64,000 nt of DNA from Schleiferilactobacillus perolens DSM 12744 (GCF_001435585.1 NZ_AZEC01000003.1:256228-320227); one strand, 5' to 3'. Numbered from the stretch's first letter, positions 35,332 to 45,426 are shown. Numbers and translations are program-made. The notes: generated by a model not told the origin, from the letters alone.

Positions 35332-35354
35332 TACCGATTACGCGTTAATTGGTA
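35332..35354. promoter_or_regulatory. Inverted repeat upstream of glgB, candidate operator
   Basis: TACCGATTA (35332-35340), a CGCGT spacer and TAATTGGTA (35346-35354) form a 9-bp repeat with one mismatch and a CG centre, typical of LacI- or cre-type sites. A TATAAT lies at 35404-35409, but no good -35 is present. The rest of 35245-35490 shows no gene; a frame at 35198-35494 has no ribosome site. Confidence 0.45.
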
Positions 35355-35490
35355 TGGACCAAAGCTGTAAGGCTTTTCGTGTACAGTTCTTGTCGTTTCT
35401 CTGTATAATCAACAGTGGGACTAAATGTGGGGATTTATTTGGGATTATCGGAATAATTTTTCAGTTGTTTAAGCTTCATGGGATGAGTCA

Positions 35491-37482
35491 ATGAAGGAAA
35501 GGATGGGCGGTGTGCGAACAGATCTGACTAAATTAGAAGAGTTTGCGTATCTCTTTAACACCGGCACCTATTACCAGAGCTATGACGTATTGGGGTGCCG
35601 CCGAGTCGCCCCGCAGCAAGATACATTTCGTTTTACCGTGTGGGCCCCCCATGCCCAGGGGGTGGCGATCATGGGTGAGTTTACGGATTGGGAACCCACA
35701 CTCAAATTGACCAAGCTGGCTAAGACCGGCTGGTGGGTTGGCGAGAGCGATGCGTGCAAAGTAAATGACCTATACAAGGTGGTCGTGACTCAAGCAGACG
35801 GTACACAAGCTGTTAAAATCGACCCCTATGCGTTAGGCTATGAGCATAAACCAGGTGATGCTTCAGTGGTGTTGGATCGACCTGTTTTCCAATGGCATGA
35901 CAGCACTTGGTTAAAGAAGCGCCGCAGTCAAAATGTGTTCCACGATCCGATCAATATTTATGAAGTGCATTTCGGTTCCTGGCAGCGGCATGATGATGAT
36001 TCGTATTTAACCTACGATGAGTTGGCGGATCACATGATTCCTTACTTACACAAGATGGGTTATACACATGTCGAGTTTATGCCGCTAATGGAACATTTGC
36101 TGGATGCTTCTTGGGGATATCAGTTGATGGGTTATTTTGCACCCACCAGCCGCTTTGGTTCTTTGGTGCAGTTCATGACCATGATTGACAAATTCCATCA
36201 AGCCAATATTGGGGTCATCATGGATTGGGTACCGGGGCATTTCATTCGTAATATGGATGCGCTGGCTGAGTATGATGGTACCCCCACATTCGAATACGCG
36301 GATCCTAACCGAGCAAACAATGTCCGGTGGGGATCTTGGAACTTTGATCTCGGCAAGGCCCAGGTGCAAAGCTTCCTGGTGTCCAGTGCGATGTACTGGC
36401 TGCAAGAGTGTCACTTGGACGGTTTGCGGGTCGATGCCGTGTCGAATATGTTGTATCTGGACTATGATGCCGGCAAAGAGGGCACCGTGAATAAGTATGG
36501 GAATAACAGCAATCTCGAGGGACTAGCATTTATCAGAAAGTTGAACACAGTGGTTTTCCAATATCATCCCGATATCTTGATGATTGCGGAAGAAGCCAGC
36601 GCGTTTCCCCACGTGACTGGGCCAGTCAATACCGGCGGCTTAGGGTTCAATTACAAATGGAACATGGGCTGGATGAACGATACGTTGAAATTCTTTGAGA
36701 TGGATCCGCTTTACCGCAGAGATCACATGAACCTGTTGACGTTCAGCTTTATGTACATGCATGATGAACAGTTTATCCTGCCATTTTCCCACGACGAAGT
36801 GGTCCACGGTAAGAAGTCATTGATGCACAAGATGCCTGGGGATCGGTATAACCAATTTGCCAATCTGCGCACAATGTTTGTTTGGTTGATCGCCCATCCA
36901 GGGAAGAAGTTACTGTTCATGGGGAGTGAATGGGGCCAATTTCTGGAGTGGCGGTTCTGGAGTCAGCTGGAATGGAAAGATTTGCAGGATCCGATGAATC
37001 GGGCCATGCAGCATTTCACCGCCCACCTGAATCACTTGTACAAGCAAGACAAGGCTTTTTATGAACTTGACCATGATCCGGCAGGTATTCAGATTACGAA
37101 TGCAGATGATCCACAAAGTGGGACATTAACATTCACCCGCCGCAGCAGCACCGCCGACGATTTCTTAGTATTTGCCTTCAATTTGGAGCCAATTCAAAAG
37201 GAACATTACCGGGTACCAGTACCGTTTGCCGGTCGCTATCGCGAATTACTGAATACCGAAATGAAAGAATATGGCGGGACGTGGACGAAGGATCAGGGTG
37301 AGTTCATGACCACCGGGGAGCCTTACAAGAGCGAACCCGATTCGGTGGAAGTGATCTTGCCCGCCATGAGTGCGTTGATCCTGACACCCGTGGCGGTCCA
37401 TCCAGTGCTGTTGGATCACGATACCGCTAAAAAAACAGGATCTATTGGGAGTATTGGTCAGAAGGGAGAGAAGGAAGTTTAA
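35491..37482 (+). CDS. glgB: 1,4-alpha-glucan branching enzyme
   Basis: 663 residues, at the short end for GlgB. CBM48-like N-domain, then a GH13 barrel with DGLRVDAVSNMLYLDYD (nucleophile Asp), MIAEEASAFP (acid Glu) and FSHDEVVHGKKSLMHKMPGD. It adds alpha-1,6 branches to glycogen. The exact start is unclear: ATG 35491, ATG 35503 or GTG 35512 are possible, and the AAGGAAAGG site fits 35512 best. It is first of five glycogen genes. Confidence 0.95.
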   Translation: MKERMGGVRTDLTKLEEFAYLFNTGTYYQSYDVLGCRRVAPQQDTFRFTVWAPHAQGVAIMGEFTDWEPTLKLTKLAKTGWWVGESDACKVNDLYKVVVTQADGTQAVKIDPYALGYEHKPGDASVVLDRPVFQWHDSTWLKKRRSQNVFHDPINIYEVHFGSWQRHDDDSYLTYDELADHMIPYLHKMGYTHVEFMPLMEHLLDASWGYQLMGYFAPTSRFGSLVQFMTMIDKFHQANIGVIMDWVPGHFIRNMDALAEYDGTPTFEYADPNRANNVRWGSWNFDLGKAQVQSFLVSSAMYWLQECHLDGLRVDAVSNMLYLDYDAGKEGTVNKYGNNSNLEGLAFIRKLNTVVFQYHPDILMIAEEASAFPHVTGPVNTGGLGFNYKWNMGWMNDTLKFFEMDPLYRRDHMNLLTFSFMYMHDEQFILPFSHDEVVHGKKSLMHKMPGDRYNQFANLRTMFVWLIAHPGKKLLFMGSEWGQFLEWRFWSQLEWKDLQDPMNRAMQHFTAHLNHLYKQDKAFYELDHDPAGIQITNADDPQSGTLTFTRRSSTADDFLVFAFNLEPIQKEHYRVPVPFAGRYRELLNTEMKEYGGTWTKDQGEFMTTGEPYKSEPDSVEVILPAMSALILTPVAVHPVLLDHDTAKKTGSIGSIGQKGEKEV

Positions 37483-37494
37483 CTTCCGCAATCA

Positions 37495-38640
37495 ATGAAT
37501 ACAGAAATGTTAGCAATGATTTTAGCCGGGGGCCAAGGGACTCGGCTAGGTAAATTGACCCGATTCACGGCGAAGCCGGCCGTACCGTTTGGCGGTCGCT
37601 ATCGGATCATCGATTTTGCTCTGAGCAACTGTTCAAACTCTGGGGTCAACACAGTTGGGGTGGTGACCCAGTATCAACCATTGGAATTGAATGCCCACAT
37701 TCAAAATGGGGCCAGTTGGGGACTGGCCGAAAAGAATGCCGGGGTCACGGTTTTACAACCTTATGCTTCCAGTGAAGGGGAGAAATGGTTCCAAGGCACT
37801 GCCCACGCCATTTATCAAAACATTGCGTATATCGACCTCTATTCACCGAAGTATGTCTTGATTCTTTCTGGGGACCACATTTACAAAATGGACTATGAAG
37901 CCATGCTGGCTTACCACAAAGCCCAGCATGCGTCATTAACGGTGGGTGTTTTACCGGTATCCATGGATGAAGCCCCGCGGTTTGGGATCATGAACACGGA
38001 TGAAACCAACCGGATCGTCCAATTCGAAGAGAAACCCAAGCATCCCAAGAGCAACTTGGCCAGTATGGGGATTTACATCTTCAACTGGGCACCGTTGAAG
38101 AAGCTATTGATGGATAGTTACAGCACCGACGGCCGCATGGAAGACTTTGGTCATGATGTAATTCCGGCCTACCTGAATCGCAACGAACCCACTTATGCCT
38201 ATGCATTCCATGGCTACTGGAAGGATGTCGGCACCATCAAGAGCCTTTGGCAGGCCAATATGGAGTTCCTGGAACCCGACAACCCATTAGACATTGACGA
38301 TCGCAACTGGCGGATTTATTCCCGCAATGATGCATTACCACCCATGTTTATTACGGAAACTGCCAAAGTCCATCGTTCCATGGTGGTGGATGGTTGTTAT
38401 GTGGCCGGCGAAGTGGATCACTCCGTGTTATCACAGAACGTCAAGATTGGCACTGGTTCCGTGATTAAAGATAGTATGATTATGCCCAACGCCGTGATTG
38501 GTAAGAATGTCACCATTGATCATGCCATCGTTGGCGAACGGGCCATCATTGGTGATGGCGGACAAGTGATCGGTTCAGACGACGACATTGCAGTAGTCGG
38601 ATTCCAAGAAGTATTGGGCAGAATGGAGGAGGACAAATAA
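37495..38640 (+). CDS. glgC: Glucose-1-phosphate adenylyltransferase
   Basis: 381 residues. [16 protein letters not shown] is the nucleotide loop, [19 protein letters not shown] the substrate loop, and the left-handed beta helix is at the C-terminus. It makes ADP-glucose, the donor for GlgA. It overlaps glgD by one base. With GlgD it probably forms a hetero-oligomer. Confidence 0.96.
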   Translation: MNTEMLAMILAGGQGTRLGKLTRFTAKPAVPFGGRYRIIDFALSNCSNSGVNTVGVVTQYQPLELNAHIQNGASWGLAEKNAGVTVLQPYASSEGEKWFQGTAHAIYQNIAYIDLYSPKYVLILSGDHIYKMDYEAMLAYHKAQHASLTVGVLPVSMDEAPRFGIMNTDETNRIVQFEEKPKHPKSNLASMGIYIFNWAPLKKLLMDSYSTDGRMEDFGHDVIPAYLNRNEPTYAYAFHGYWKDVGTIKSLWQANMEFLEPDNPLDIDDRNWRIYSRNDALPPMFITETAKVHRSMVVDGCYVAGEVDHSVLSQNVKIGTGSVIKDSMIMPNAVIGKNVTIDHAIVGERAIIGDGGQVIGSDDDIAVVGFQEVLGRMEEDK

Positions 38641-39809
38641 TGCGTGAATCAGAGATGTGTGCAGTCATTGACTTGAACGAGCCAAGCCAAGATTTAGCGC
38701 CTTTAACCAATGAGCGGCCAGTTGGTACGATGCCGTTTGCCGGACGTTACCGGTTAGTTGATTTTCCGTTGTCAGCAATTTCGAATGCGGGGATTCGGAC
38801 AGCAGGGATTTTCCTGCCCCGGTCTTCCCGTTCCGTGGAAGACCATATTCGGTCTGGTCAGGCGTGGGACTTAGACACCATTACCGGTGGTGTGTTCTCC
38901 TTCCCTTATGTGGCCACACGGGATTATTCCGATCCAGTCAACATTCATCGGTACTACGACAATTACCTCACTTTCTTAATTAAATCGAAGAGTCGTTACG
39001 TCTTTATTACCGGTGCCCGCAATGTATCCAACCTGGATGTGAATGCTTTGTTGCAGTTCCACCAGGCATCACCGAACCCCATTTCAGCTGTTTATCGCAG
39101 TGTACCCACCACTATGGCAGATCCTGATCAGGAGGGATTTGTTCTGGGCGAGGACAATGAAGTGATTGGGTTTGCCCCTAGTCATGAATTACCAGAACGG
39201 ACGTCTGATCACACGAAACCCATCAGCATGCAAATGTATTTGACTCGGACGGATTACTTGATTGAACTGCTTAGTCGGGTGCAAAATTCCGGTGAATTCA
39301 CCCGGTTGCCGCAACTCTTGCATGAGGAGATTGTGTCCGCCCAAGCGAATGCCTTCGAGTATACTGGCTATTGCGCAACGATTCATGACATTCAAAGTTA
39401 CTACCAAGCAAATATGGATATGCTGAATGAAGAAAATTTCCATGCTTTACTCTTCAGCCAACGGGCCATTTTCACCAAGAACAAGAATGAAGCACCCACA
39501 TACTTTGCACCAGAAGCAGATGTGTTGGGATCGTTACTGGGTACTGGTGGTCAAATTGAAGGGCAAGTTCGTCATTCCGTCCTCTTCCGGAACGTGACGG
39601 TGGAAGACGGCGCCCATGTGGCTGACAGCATCGTTATGCAAAGCTCTCATATCGGCAAGAATGCGATGCTTTCCTGCGTCATTATGGATAAAGGCTGCAT
39701 CGTTGGTCCCAATGTGAAATTACAGGGAACGAGCAGTGCACCTATCGTACTTGCCAAGGGGACAACGATCCTCGACCAAGCCGCCGCGGAGGAGGTTTTG
39801 CAATCGTGA
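38640..39809 (+). CDS. glgD: GlgD, adenylyltransferase regulatory-type subunit
   Basis: 389 residues, paralogue of GlgC. It keeps FAGRYRLVDFPLSAISNAG and the C-terminal beta helix but lacks the GGQGTRL loop at the start (VIDLNEPSQDLAPLTNERPVGTMP), the reason the GlgD subunit is catalytically weak and acts as a partner for GlgC. The ATG overlaps the glgC stop. Typical of Bacilli. Confidence 0.95.
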   Translation: MRESEMCAVIDLNEPSQDLAPLTNERPVGTMPFAGRYRLVDFPLSAISNAGIRTAGIFLPRSSRSVEDHIRSGQAWDLDTITGGVFSFPYVATRDYSDPVNIHRYYDNYLTFLIKSKSRYVFITGARNVSNLDVNALLQFHQASPNPISAVYRSVPTTMADPDQEGFVLGEDNEVIGFAPSHELPERTSDHTKPISMQMYLTRTDYLIELLSRVQNSGEFTRLPQLLHEEIVSAQANAFEYTGYCATIHDIQSYYQANMDMLNEENFHALLFSQRAIFTKNKNEAPTYFAPEADVLGSLLGTGGQIEGQVRHSVLFRNVTVEDGAHVADSIVMQSSHIGKNAMLSCVIMDKGCIVGPNVKLQGTSSAPIVLAKGTTILDQAAAEEVLQS

Positions 39810-41254
39810 GTCAAACCAAGATTTTGTTTGCCGCCAGTGAAGGCGCTCCGTTTTTTAAAACCGGGGGATTAGGCGATGTGGCCTATGCATTGCCGAAGTC
39901 ACTGGCGAGTCAGGGCGAAGATATTCGCGTTGTATTGCCCTACTACGAAAAGAAAATGCCGGAACAGTACAAGAAGCAATTGAAGTTCTTGGGCAGTTAC
40001 GCGGTCAAAGTGGGTTGGCAAGACAAATATTGCGGTGTATTGACCCTGAAGTTAGGGCGGGTCCAGTATTATTTCATCGACAACGTTCAATACTTCGGTC
40101 GCGATGGCCTTTATGGCTATTGGGATGATGGAGAACGCTTCGGCTTCTTTGACATGGCTGTGCTGCAAATGCTCCAGTTCGTCGATTTCATTCCCGACAT
40201 TCTTCATGTCAATGACTGGCAGACGGCGTTTATTCCCGTTTTGCTCCATGATAAATACAGTTGGATCAATCCATTGCGGAACATCCGCACGGTTTTAACC
40301 ATTCACAACATTGAGTTCCAAGGCCAATATTCACCGGCTATTTTGGATAGTGTCTTTGCCATTGGCCGCCAGTTCTTTAACGGGACTGGTTTCGAACACG
40401 ATGGTGCCGTGAACTACTTGGCGGGCGGTATTAACTTAGCCGACCGAGTGAATACAGTTTCACCCAGCTACGCTGAGGAGATCAAAACACCGGCGTTTGG
40501 CCATGGTTTGGATGGCGTTTTACGCTGGAATGCTTGGAAATTATCCGGCATTTTGAATGGTATCGACACAGAACTTTATAACCCGGCTACCGATGAGCAC
40601 ATTCCTTATCATTACTCCGCCAAAGATTTGGCAGGGAAGAAGAAAGACAAGCGTGCTTTGCAAAAAGAAGTTGGCTTGCCTCAAAGCAACGACCCGTTGT
40701 TCGTAATGGTGTCGCGGTTGACTCGGCAAAAGGGAGCCGACTTGTTGGTTGATGTCGTTGATCGTTTCCAACTGATGCACAATTGTCAGTTCATCATTCT
40801 CGGCACTGGGGATTACGATTTAGAAGAAGCTTTCAAACACGTCCAAATCCGTTATCCAGGTGCCTTCTCCGCTCAGATCCGCTTTGATCCAGTGTTGGCA
40901 CAATCCATGTATGCCGGCGGCGATTTCTTCTTAATGCCGTCAGCGACGGAACCTTCTGGATTAGCTCAGATGATGGCGATGCGCTACGGCACCATCCCAG
41001 TGGTTCATGCCACTGGTGGTCTGCGCGATTCCGTGGTACCGTTCAACGAATATACACGTGAAGGGACTGGCTTTAGTTTCGAAGATTACCGGCCCGATGT
41101 CTTAGATAAGATGTTGAATTATGCCTTTGATGTGTATTCGAACCGGCCCAAGCTATACGCACAGTTGCAGCAAAATGCCATGGCTGAGAATTTTTCTTGG
41201 GCCAAGGCATCCAAGCAGTATGTCGCTTTGTACAATGAATTATTGCAGAAATAA
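39806..41254 (+). CDS. glgA: Glycogen synthase, ADP-glucose
   Basis: 482 residues (GT5) from a GTG that overlaps the glgD stop. The N-terminal KTGGLGDVAYALPKSL binds ADP-glucose, and the C-terminal E-X7-E motif is in MPSATEPSGLAQMMAMRYGTIPVVHATGGL. It extends alpha-1,4-glucan chains. A hairpin separates it from glgP. Confidence 0.96.
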   Translation: MSQTKILFAASEGAPFFKTGGLGDVAYALPKSLASQGEDIRVVLPYYEKKMPEQYKKQLKFLGSYAVKVGWQDKYCGVLTLKLGRVQYYFIDNVQYFGRDGLYGYWDDGERFGFFDMAVLQMLQFVDFIPDILHVNDWQTAFIPVLLHDKYSWINPLRNIRTVLTIHNIEFQGQYSPAILDSVFAIGRQFFNGTGFEHDGAVNYLAGGINLADRVNTVSPSYAEEIKTPAFGHGLDGVLRWNAWKLSGILNGIDTELYNPATDEHIPYHYSAKDLAGKKKDKRALQKEVGLPQSNDPLFVMVSRLTRQKGADLLVDVVDRFQLMHNCQFIILGTGDYDLEEAFKHVQIRYPGAFSAQIRFDPVLAQSMYAGGDFFLMPSATEPSGLAQMMAMRYGTIPVVHATGGLRDSVVPFNEYTREGTGFSFEDYRPDVLDKMLNYAFDVYSNRPKLYAQLQQNAMAENFSWAKASKQYVALYNELLQK

Positions 41255-41262
41255 TGACAACG

Positions 41263-41294
41263 CGGCCCCGTTATTGAATAACGACGGCCGCGCT
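41263..41294 (+). other. Intercistronic hairpin between glgA and glgP
   Basis: CGCGGCC (41263-41269) pairs with GGCCGCG (41288-41294) and CGTTA pairs with TAACG inside it. There is no T-run, so it is more likely to stabilise or adjust the transcript than terminate it. Confidence 0.6.
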
Positions 41295-41329
41295 ATCCGT
41301 TAGCACTAAAAACGGAATGGGGGATACTT

Positions 41330-43729
41330 TTGGCGAAATTAACGGTGCCCGAATTCAAAGAACAATATAAGAACATGATTCTGCGGCTGTATGCAGAAGA
41401 TGTGAAAGATTCTGATGCCCATCAGCAATATACCGCATTGGCACTGTGGTTACGGGATTATTATGCACCCTTTCTTAAGGCCACCCGACAGCACTATGAA
41501 AACGATCGGGTCAAAGAGGCGTACTACTTTGCCATCGAGTTTTTGCCAGGTCGCATGTTAGAAACTAATATGCTCAATCTTGGCGTCACTGATGTCGTCA
41601 CGACAGCGATGATGCAAATGGGTTTGGACATGGACAAAGTGGTCGATGCTGAACCTGATCCGGGATTGGGCAACGGCGGTTTGGGCCGATTAGGCTCAGA
41701 GTTTTTGGACAGCGCCGCGGCGTTGCACATGCCCCTCAATGGTAACGGCATTCGCTATCAGTACGGCTTGTTCCGTCAGTCGTTTGTGAACGGCTATCAA
41801 GTGGAGATGCCGGATGATTGGTTGCGGAATGGCAACGCCTGGGAAGTGCGGAAAGAAAACCGGGCTTGTTTGGTCCGCTTTGGTGGGAATACATGGTTAG
41901 CTGAAGATGCCTTCGGACGGCTTGTACCCCATTATGAGAACACTACGGACGTGTTGGCGGTACCTTATGATACCGGGGTAGTGGGGTACCAAAATCAAAC
42001 AGTGAACACATTCCGGTTATGGAGTGCCGAACTGCCTACTGATCCAGCGGTCACATACACATTGCAGCAAAAAGAAGAAGTCAACGAAATCACTGAAATC
42101 CTCTATCCCGACGATTCCAACTATGAGGGCCGTCTGTTGCGTTTGAAACAGGAGTACTTCCTAGTTTCGGCGGGTGTACAAAGTATTGTGCGGCATTACC
42201 GCAAACATCACCGTAGTTTGAACCATATGGATGCCACGGTGGCGATCCATATTAACGATACCCATCCGGCCATGGCTATTCCTGAGATGATGCGGATCCT
42301 AATGGATGAAGAATTCATGAGTTGGGATCAAGCCTGGGCAATCACGACGAAAGTAATGAGTTATACCAACCACACATTGTTATCCGAATCGCTGGAAACT
42401 TGGCCTCAAGATATGGTTGCCCAGACCGTGCCGCGGATTTATCAGATCATTCAAGAAATTGACCGCCGTTTCCGGGAGCTGCAAACACCGGTGTATGGTG
42501 CGGATCGGGTCAATCGGTGCGCCCCTTTGGGTGACGGGACTGTGCGGATGGCTTATCTGGCCGTCATTGGTTCTCACTCCGTCAATGGCGTGGCCAAACT
42601 GCACACCGAGTTGCTGGAAAAGGATGTCTTAAAGGATCTGTACCGGATTTATCCGGCCCGGTTCAACAATAAGACCAATGGGATTACGATGCGGCGCTGG
42701 CTGCAAATTGCCAATCCAGCACTGACTCATTTGCTTAACGAAAAGTTGAACGGTGACTGGTGTCATCGGCCGCTGGACATCATGGGCGTGCAATCCTTTG
42801 CCAAAGATCCCACATTCCTCAAAGAACTGCAAGAAGTGAAGCATAAGAACAAAGTGGCATTGGCTAAAAAGATTCGGGCCCGGGAAAACATCTCCGTGGA
42901 TCCGGAACATGCCATTTTCGATGTTCAGATCAAACGGCTGCATGCCTACAAGCGGCAACTGTTGCACGCGCTCTTTATCATTGATGAGTATCAACAGATC
43001 AAAGCCGGCCAACCGCTATCGGTACCGCGGGTGCACATTTTTAGTGCCAAGGCCGCACCGAGTTATTACTACGCTAAGGAAATTATTAAGCTGATCAATG
43101 AGATTGCCAATACGGTGAATCACGATCCGGCTGTGGGAGACCAATTAAAGGTCGTCTTTGTACCCAACTATGGGGTTTCGGAAGCGGAAGACATGATTCC
43201 GGCGGCGGATGTATCAGAACAAATTTCGCTGGCGGGTAAAGAAGCATCTGGGACCAGCAACATGAAGCTGATGGCCAACGGTGCGATTACGTTAGCCACT
43301 ATGGACGGTGCCAACATTGAAATCGCTGATGCGGTGGGTGAGGACAATATCGTCACCTTCGGCATGACGGTGGATGAAGTGGGCGCTTACACCAATTATT
43401 CATCTCAAGCAATTTTTGACAGTGACAAGCACTTGCAGAAAGTTGTGAATGCGCTGATCGACGGGACGATCCCGAACATCACGCGGGAAGGGCGAGACAT
43501 TTATAATTCGTTGCTGCAATACAACGATGAGTATTTCGTCTTGGCCGATTACGAGAGTTATGTGAAAGCTCAGGATAAGATTTCGACGTTGTATCAGGAT
43601 CCTGAAAAGTGGTACAGCATGGCGTGTATCAATATCGCAAAGTCGGGGCAATTCTCATCTGATTTGACGATTGCGCGGTATGGTGACGATATCTGGCATC
43701 TGACGCGGGATCAGGTGGGTGTGAACTAG
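41330..43729 (+). CDS. glgP: Glycogen/starch/maltodextrin phosphorylase
   Basis: 799 residues from a TTG start (TGGGGGA ribosome site). GT35 motifs: EPDPGLGNGGLGRL, IHINDTHPAMAIPEM, and the PLP site EASGTSNMKLMANGAITLATMDGANIEI (the Lys in SNMK). It releases glucose 1-phosphate from glycogen. It ends the glg operon, followed by a bidirectional terminator. Confidence 0.96.
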   Translation: MAKLTVPEFKEQYKNMILRLYAEDVKDSDAHQQYTALALWLRDYYAPFLKATRQHYENDRVKEAYYFAIEFLPGRMLETNMLNLGVTDVVTTAMMQMGLDMDKVVDAEPDPGLGNGGLGRLGSEFLDSAAALHMPLNGNGIRYQYGLFRQSFVNGYQVEMPDDWLRNGNAWEVRKENRACLVRFGGNTWLAEDAFGRLVPHYENTTDVLAVPYDTGVVGYQNQTVNTFRLWSAELPTDPAVTYTLQQKEEVNEITEILYPDDSNYEGRLLRLKQEYFLVSAGVQSIVRHYRKHHRSLNHMDATVAIHINDTHPAMAIPEMMRILMDEEFMSWDQAWAITTKVMSYTNHTLLSESLETWPQDMVAQTVPRIYQIIQEIDRRFRELQTPVYGADRVNRCAPLGDGTVRMAYLAVIGSHSVNGVAKLHTELLEKDVLKDLYRIYPARFNNKTNGITMRRWLQIANPALTHLLNEKLNGDWCHRPLDIMGVQSFAKDPTFLKELQEVKHKNKVALAKKIRARENISVDPEHAIFDVQIKRLHAYKRQLLHALFIIDEYQQIKAGQPLSVPRVHIFSAKAAPSYYYAKEIIKLINEIANTVNHDPAVGDQLKVVFVPNYGVSEAEDMIPAADVSEQISLAGKEASGTSNMKLMANGAITLATMDGANIEIADAVGEDNIVTFGMTVDEVGAYTNYSSQAIFDSDKHLQKVVNALIDGTIPNITREGRDIYNSLLQYNDEYFVLADYESYVKAQDKISTLYQDPEKWYSMACINIAKSGQFSSDLTIARYGDDIWHLTRDQVGVN

Positions 43730-43771
43730 TTTCTCATCGACCGGGTCGCGAAGTTTGTCTCGCACCATAAC

Positions 43772-43809
43772 AATAGAGTCTGGCAAAAATTCCAGGCTCT
43801 ATTTTTTTA
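43772..43809. terminator. Bidirectional terminator of glgP and ydcF
   Basis: AATAGAGTCTGG (43772-43783) pairs with CCAGGCTCTATT (43792-43803), followed by a T-run. It overlaps the last codons of the minus-strand gene. Confidence 0.85.
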
Positions 43810-44413
43810 CTTTTAAATCAACTGGGAAATCACGGACTTCACCGTTTCGAATCGCTTGTTGCAGGCTGCTCAGTTCATGTTCGACATGGCCGCGGCCGAG
43901 ATCTGTTTGGAACCAGTTATTGGGTTTGGTGGCAGGATCAGTGGTACCACGGAAGCTGTATTGGATGTGTTCGGGAAAATAGGAACGCATCATGTGGTAC
44001 AAGCGATTCATGTGGTAAGCATTGGTCACTAAAATGATCCGCTGCACATGGTCCAGACCGATCGCTTCGCTCACGAGCGGTAAAGAAAATTGAACGTTTT
44101 GCAGAGTGTACAGAGACTGTGTTTCAGTCAAAATATCAGCTGCCGGCACCCCTTGGCGTTGGGCCGCCGCGGCCAAGGCCACAGCTTCGCCTTGGGGTTG
44201 ATCGGTCCAGACATGACCGCCGGAAATGAGCAGCTTCTTGGCGCGGCCGTCTTGATAGAGGGACACAGCAGTAGGCAAGCGTAATGAAAGCGCCATTCGG
44301 CTGCCCGCCAGAAAAATCAAATCTGCTTTCTGACCGTCGTCTGAATAACGAAAAATCAACGCGGTCCGTTGAGCATCCGTTAAGTGGTCAAGATCAAGTT
44401 CTGAAAACTGCAT
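43799..44413 (-). CDS. YdcF/DUF218 family protein
   Basis: 204 residues from ATG 44413 (AAAGGA upstream). The DUF218 pattern is ADLIFLAGSRMALSLRLPTAVSLYQDGRAKKLLISGG ... ILVTNAYHMNRLYHMMRSYFP. Family members bind nucleotides or AdoMet or act in envelope processes; the function is unclear. Here there is no signal peptide or membrane helix. It lies 17 bases downstream of the next gene and is co-transcribed with it. Confidence 0.85.
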   Translation of the reverse strand: MQFSELDLDHLTDAQRTALIFRYSDDGQKADLIFLAGSRMALSLRLPTAVSLYQDGRAKKLLISGGHVWTDQPQGEAVALAAAAQRQGVPAADILTETQSLYTLQNVQFSLPLVSEAIGLDHVQRIILVTNAYHMNRLYHMMRSYFPEHIQYSFRGTTDPATKPNNWFQTDLGRGHVEHELSSLQQAIRNGEVRDFPVDLKVKK

Positions 44414-44430
44414 CAAACGTGTCCTTTCTG

Positions 44431-44955
44431 TTAATCAGTGAAAGTTTCTTTGCGCACCCGTTTCCACTTTCGAATCTTGGTTCGGAAGGTCCGGAACGGA
44501 GCGACGGTGTTGATATGAACCCATTTCCAAAGCGGCCATTGGGCGGTGTTGTTTGCCCATTGCCGTTGACCGGGGTCAAAGAATTCAGCATTCGATAAAG
44601 TTGCCAACCATTTGGTAATTGCTGCGACGTTATCGATGAGGTGCCGCTGTAACGCAGCTAAGTTTTCATTCGCATATTGGGCATAGAATTCTTGGTAAAG
44701 GCCGCCCAAATTATTCCACTTGTAGTCCGGAGCTGGAGTCTGCACCGCCAGTCCCGCTTTTTCTTGGCGTTCCCAATCCAACAACAATGCCGTCCAGCCC
44801 ACATTATAAGCCAACATTTCTCCCGGCGTCCGCTCCACTCCCGCAAGCCGGAGATCCCGCTCATTTTCAGGAATATCTGAAAACTCGGCAATAAATTTAT
44901 TCAAAGTTAACTGAATTGCATCAATCAGTGCCTGTTGGTCATGATAAGCTTGCAT
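44431..44955 (-). CDS. ClbS/DfsB (DUF1706) four-helix bundle protein
   Basis: 174 residues from ATG 44955 (AGGAG upstream; a frame to 44991 lacks one). MQAYHDQQALIDAIQLTLNKFIAEFSDIP, ERTPGEMLAYNVGWTALLLDWERQEKAG and KWNNLGGLYQEFYAQYANENLAAL are typical of the DinB-like ClbS/DfsB fold. ClbS protects producers against colibactin, but most family members in lactobacilli have unknown roles. It forms an operon with the ydcF-like gene. Confidence 0.85.
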   Translation of the reverse strand: MQAYHDQQALIDAIQLTLNKFIAEFSDIPENERDLRLAGVERTPGEMLAYNVGWTALLLDWERQEKAGLAVQTPAPDYKWNNLGGLYQEFYAQYANENLAALQRHLIDNVAAITKWLATLSNAEFFDPGQRQWANNTAQWPLWKWVHINTVAPFRTFRTKIRKWKRVRKETFTD

Positions 44956-45059
44956 GAATCGATCAACTCCTGGAATTAGTGGTAAGTACAATTTCCATTC
45001 TAAGGGAAATGGGGAACCATCGCGACCGGTTTAAGAGAAATTTTGAAGTGATGGGGATA

Positions 45060-45234
45060 TAGTGGCAATGCGGAGCAATCGGAGGCTGAAATGGGCTCAG
45101 CTGTGGAAACTGCACCGCGCGCTTTTTGCGCGGATGCAGTTAGGCGTGTTTGAGACCGCGCACTTTGCGGGCTCAAACCGCCGTCACAGCGTTCCAGCCC
45201 ATTTCAGCCGGAGATTGCGCAGCATTGGCACGGC
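45060..45234 (-). repeat. Family B branched repeat, copy 3
   Basis: In reverse orientation. Ends are TAGTGGCAATGC and GCATTGGCACGGC. Segments GCAATC/GATTGC, then GGCTGAAATGGGCT/AGCCCATTTCAGCC (14 perfect pairs, different from copies 1, 2, 4 and 5), then GCTGTG/CACAGC. The conserved hairpin keeps GAGACC/GGGCTC. The variable hairpin has AACTGCATCCGCGC/GCGCGGTGCAGTT. A family A unit follows at 45261. Confidence 0.9.
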
Positions 45235-45260
45235 GGGGAGAGGCCGATTACCGCGGCTCG

Positions 45261-45384
45261 CGTAAACGGGCTCCGCCGACCAGGGGCTAGGGCGTAAGAG
45301 CCAAGGCACATAAAACCTCAGACCGGGTTTTCTGCGCCTTGGCTCTTACGCCTCGCCCCTAACCGGTCGGCTGCGCCCTCTCTC
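45261..45384 (-). repeat. Family A hairpin repeat, third locus (single complete unit)
   Basis: On the minus strand: AGAGAGGGCGCAGCCGACCGG, then GGGGC/GCCCC and a perfect 16-bp inner stem (45292-45307 with 45336-45351) of a sequence unrelated to the inner stems of the copies at 3.5 and 21.2 kb, then the cap AGAAAACCCGGTCTGAGGTTTT, and GGTCGGCGGAGCCCGTTTACG at the end. Confidence 0.88.
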
Positions 45385-45397
45385 TGTAAGCACTAAA

Positions 45398-45426
45398 TTG
45401 GTATTCCCCACCCGGACGGCTATAAT
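45398..45426 (+). promoter_or_regulatory. Promoter of the GH13 gene
   Basis: TTGGTA (45398-45403), 17 bases, TATAAT (45421-45426), just after the family A element. Confidence 0.65.

Noticed and set aside
35198..35494. A 98-codon open frame before glgB
   Set aside because: It starts inside the carboxypeptidase terminator and has no ribosome site or recognisable composition.
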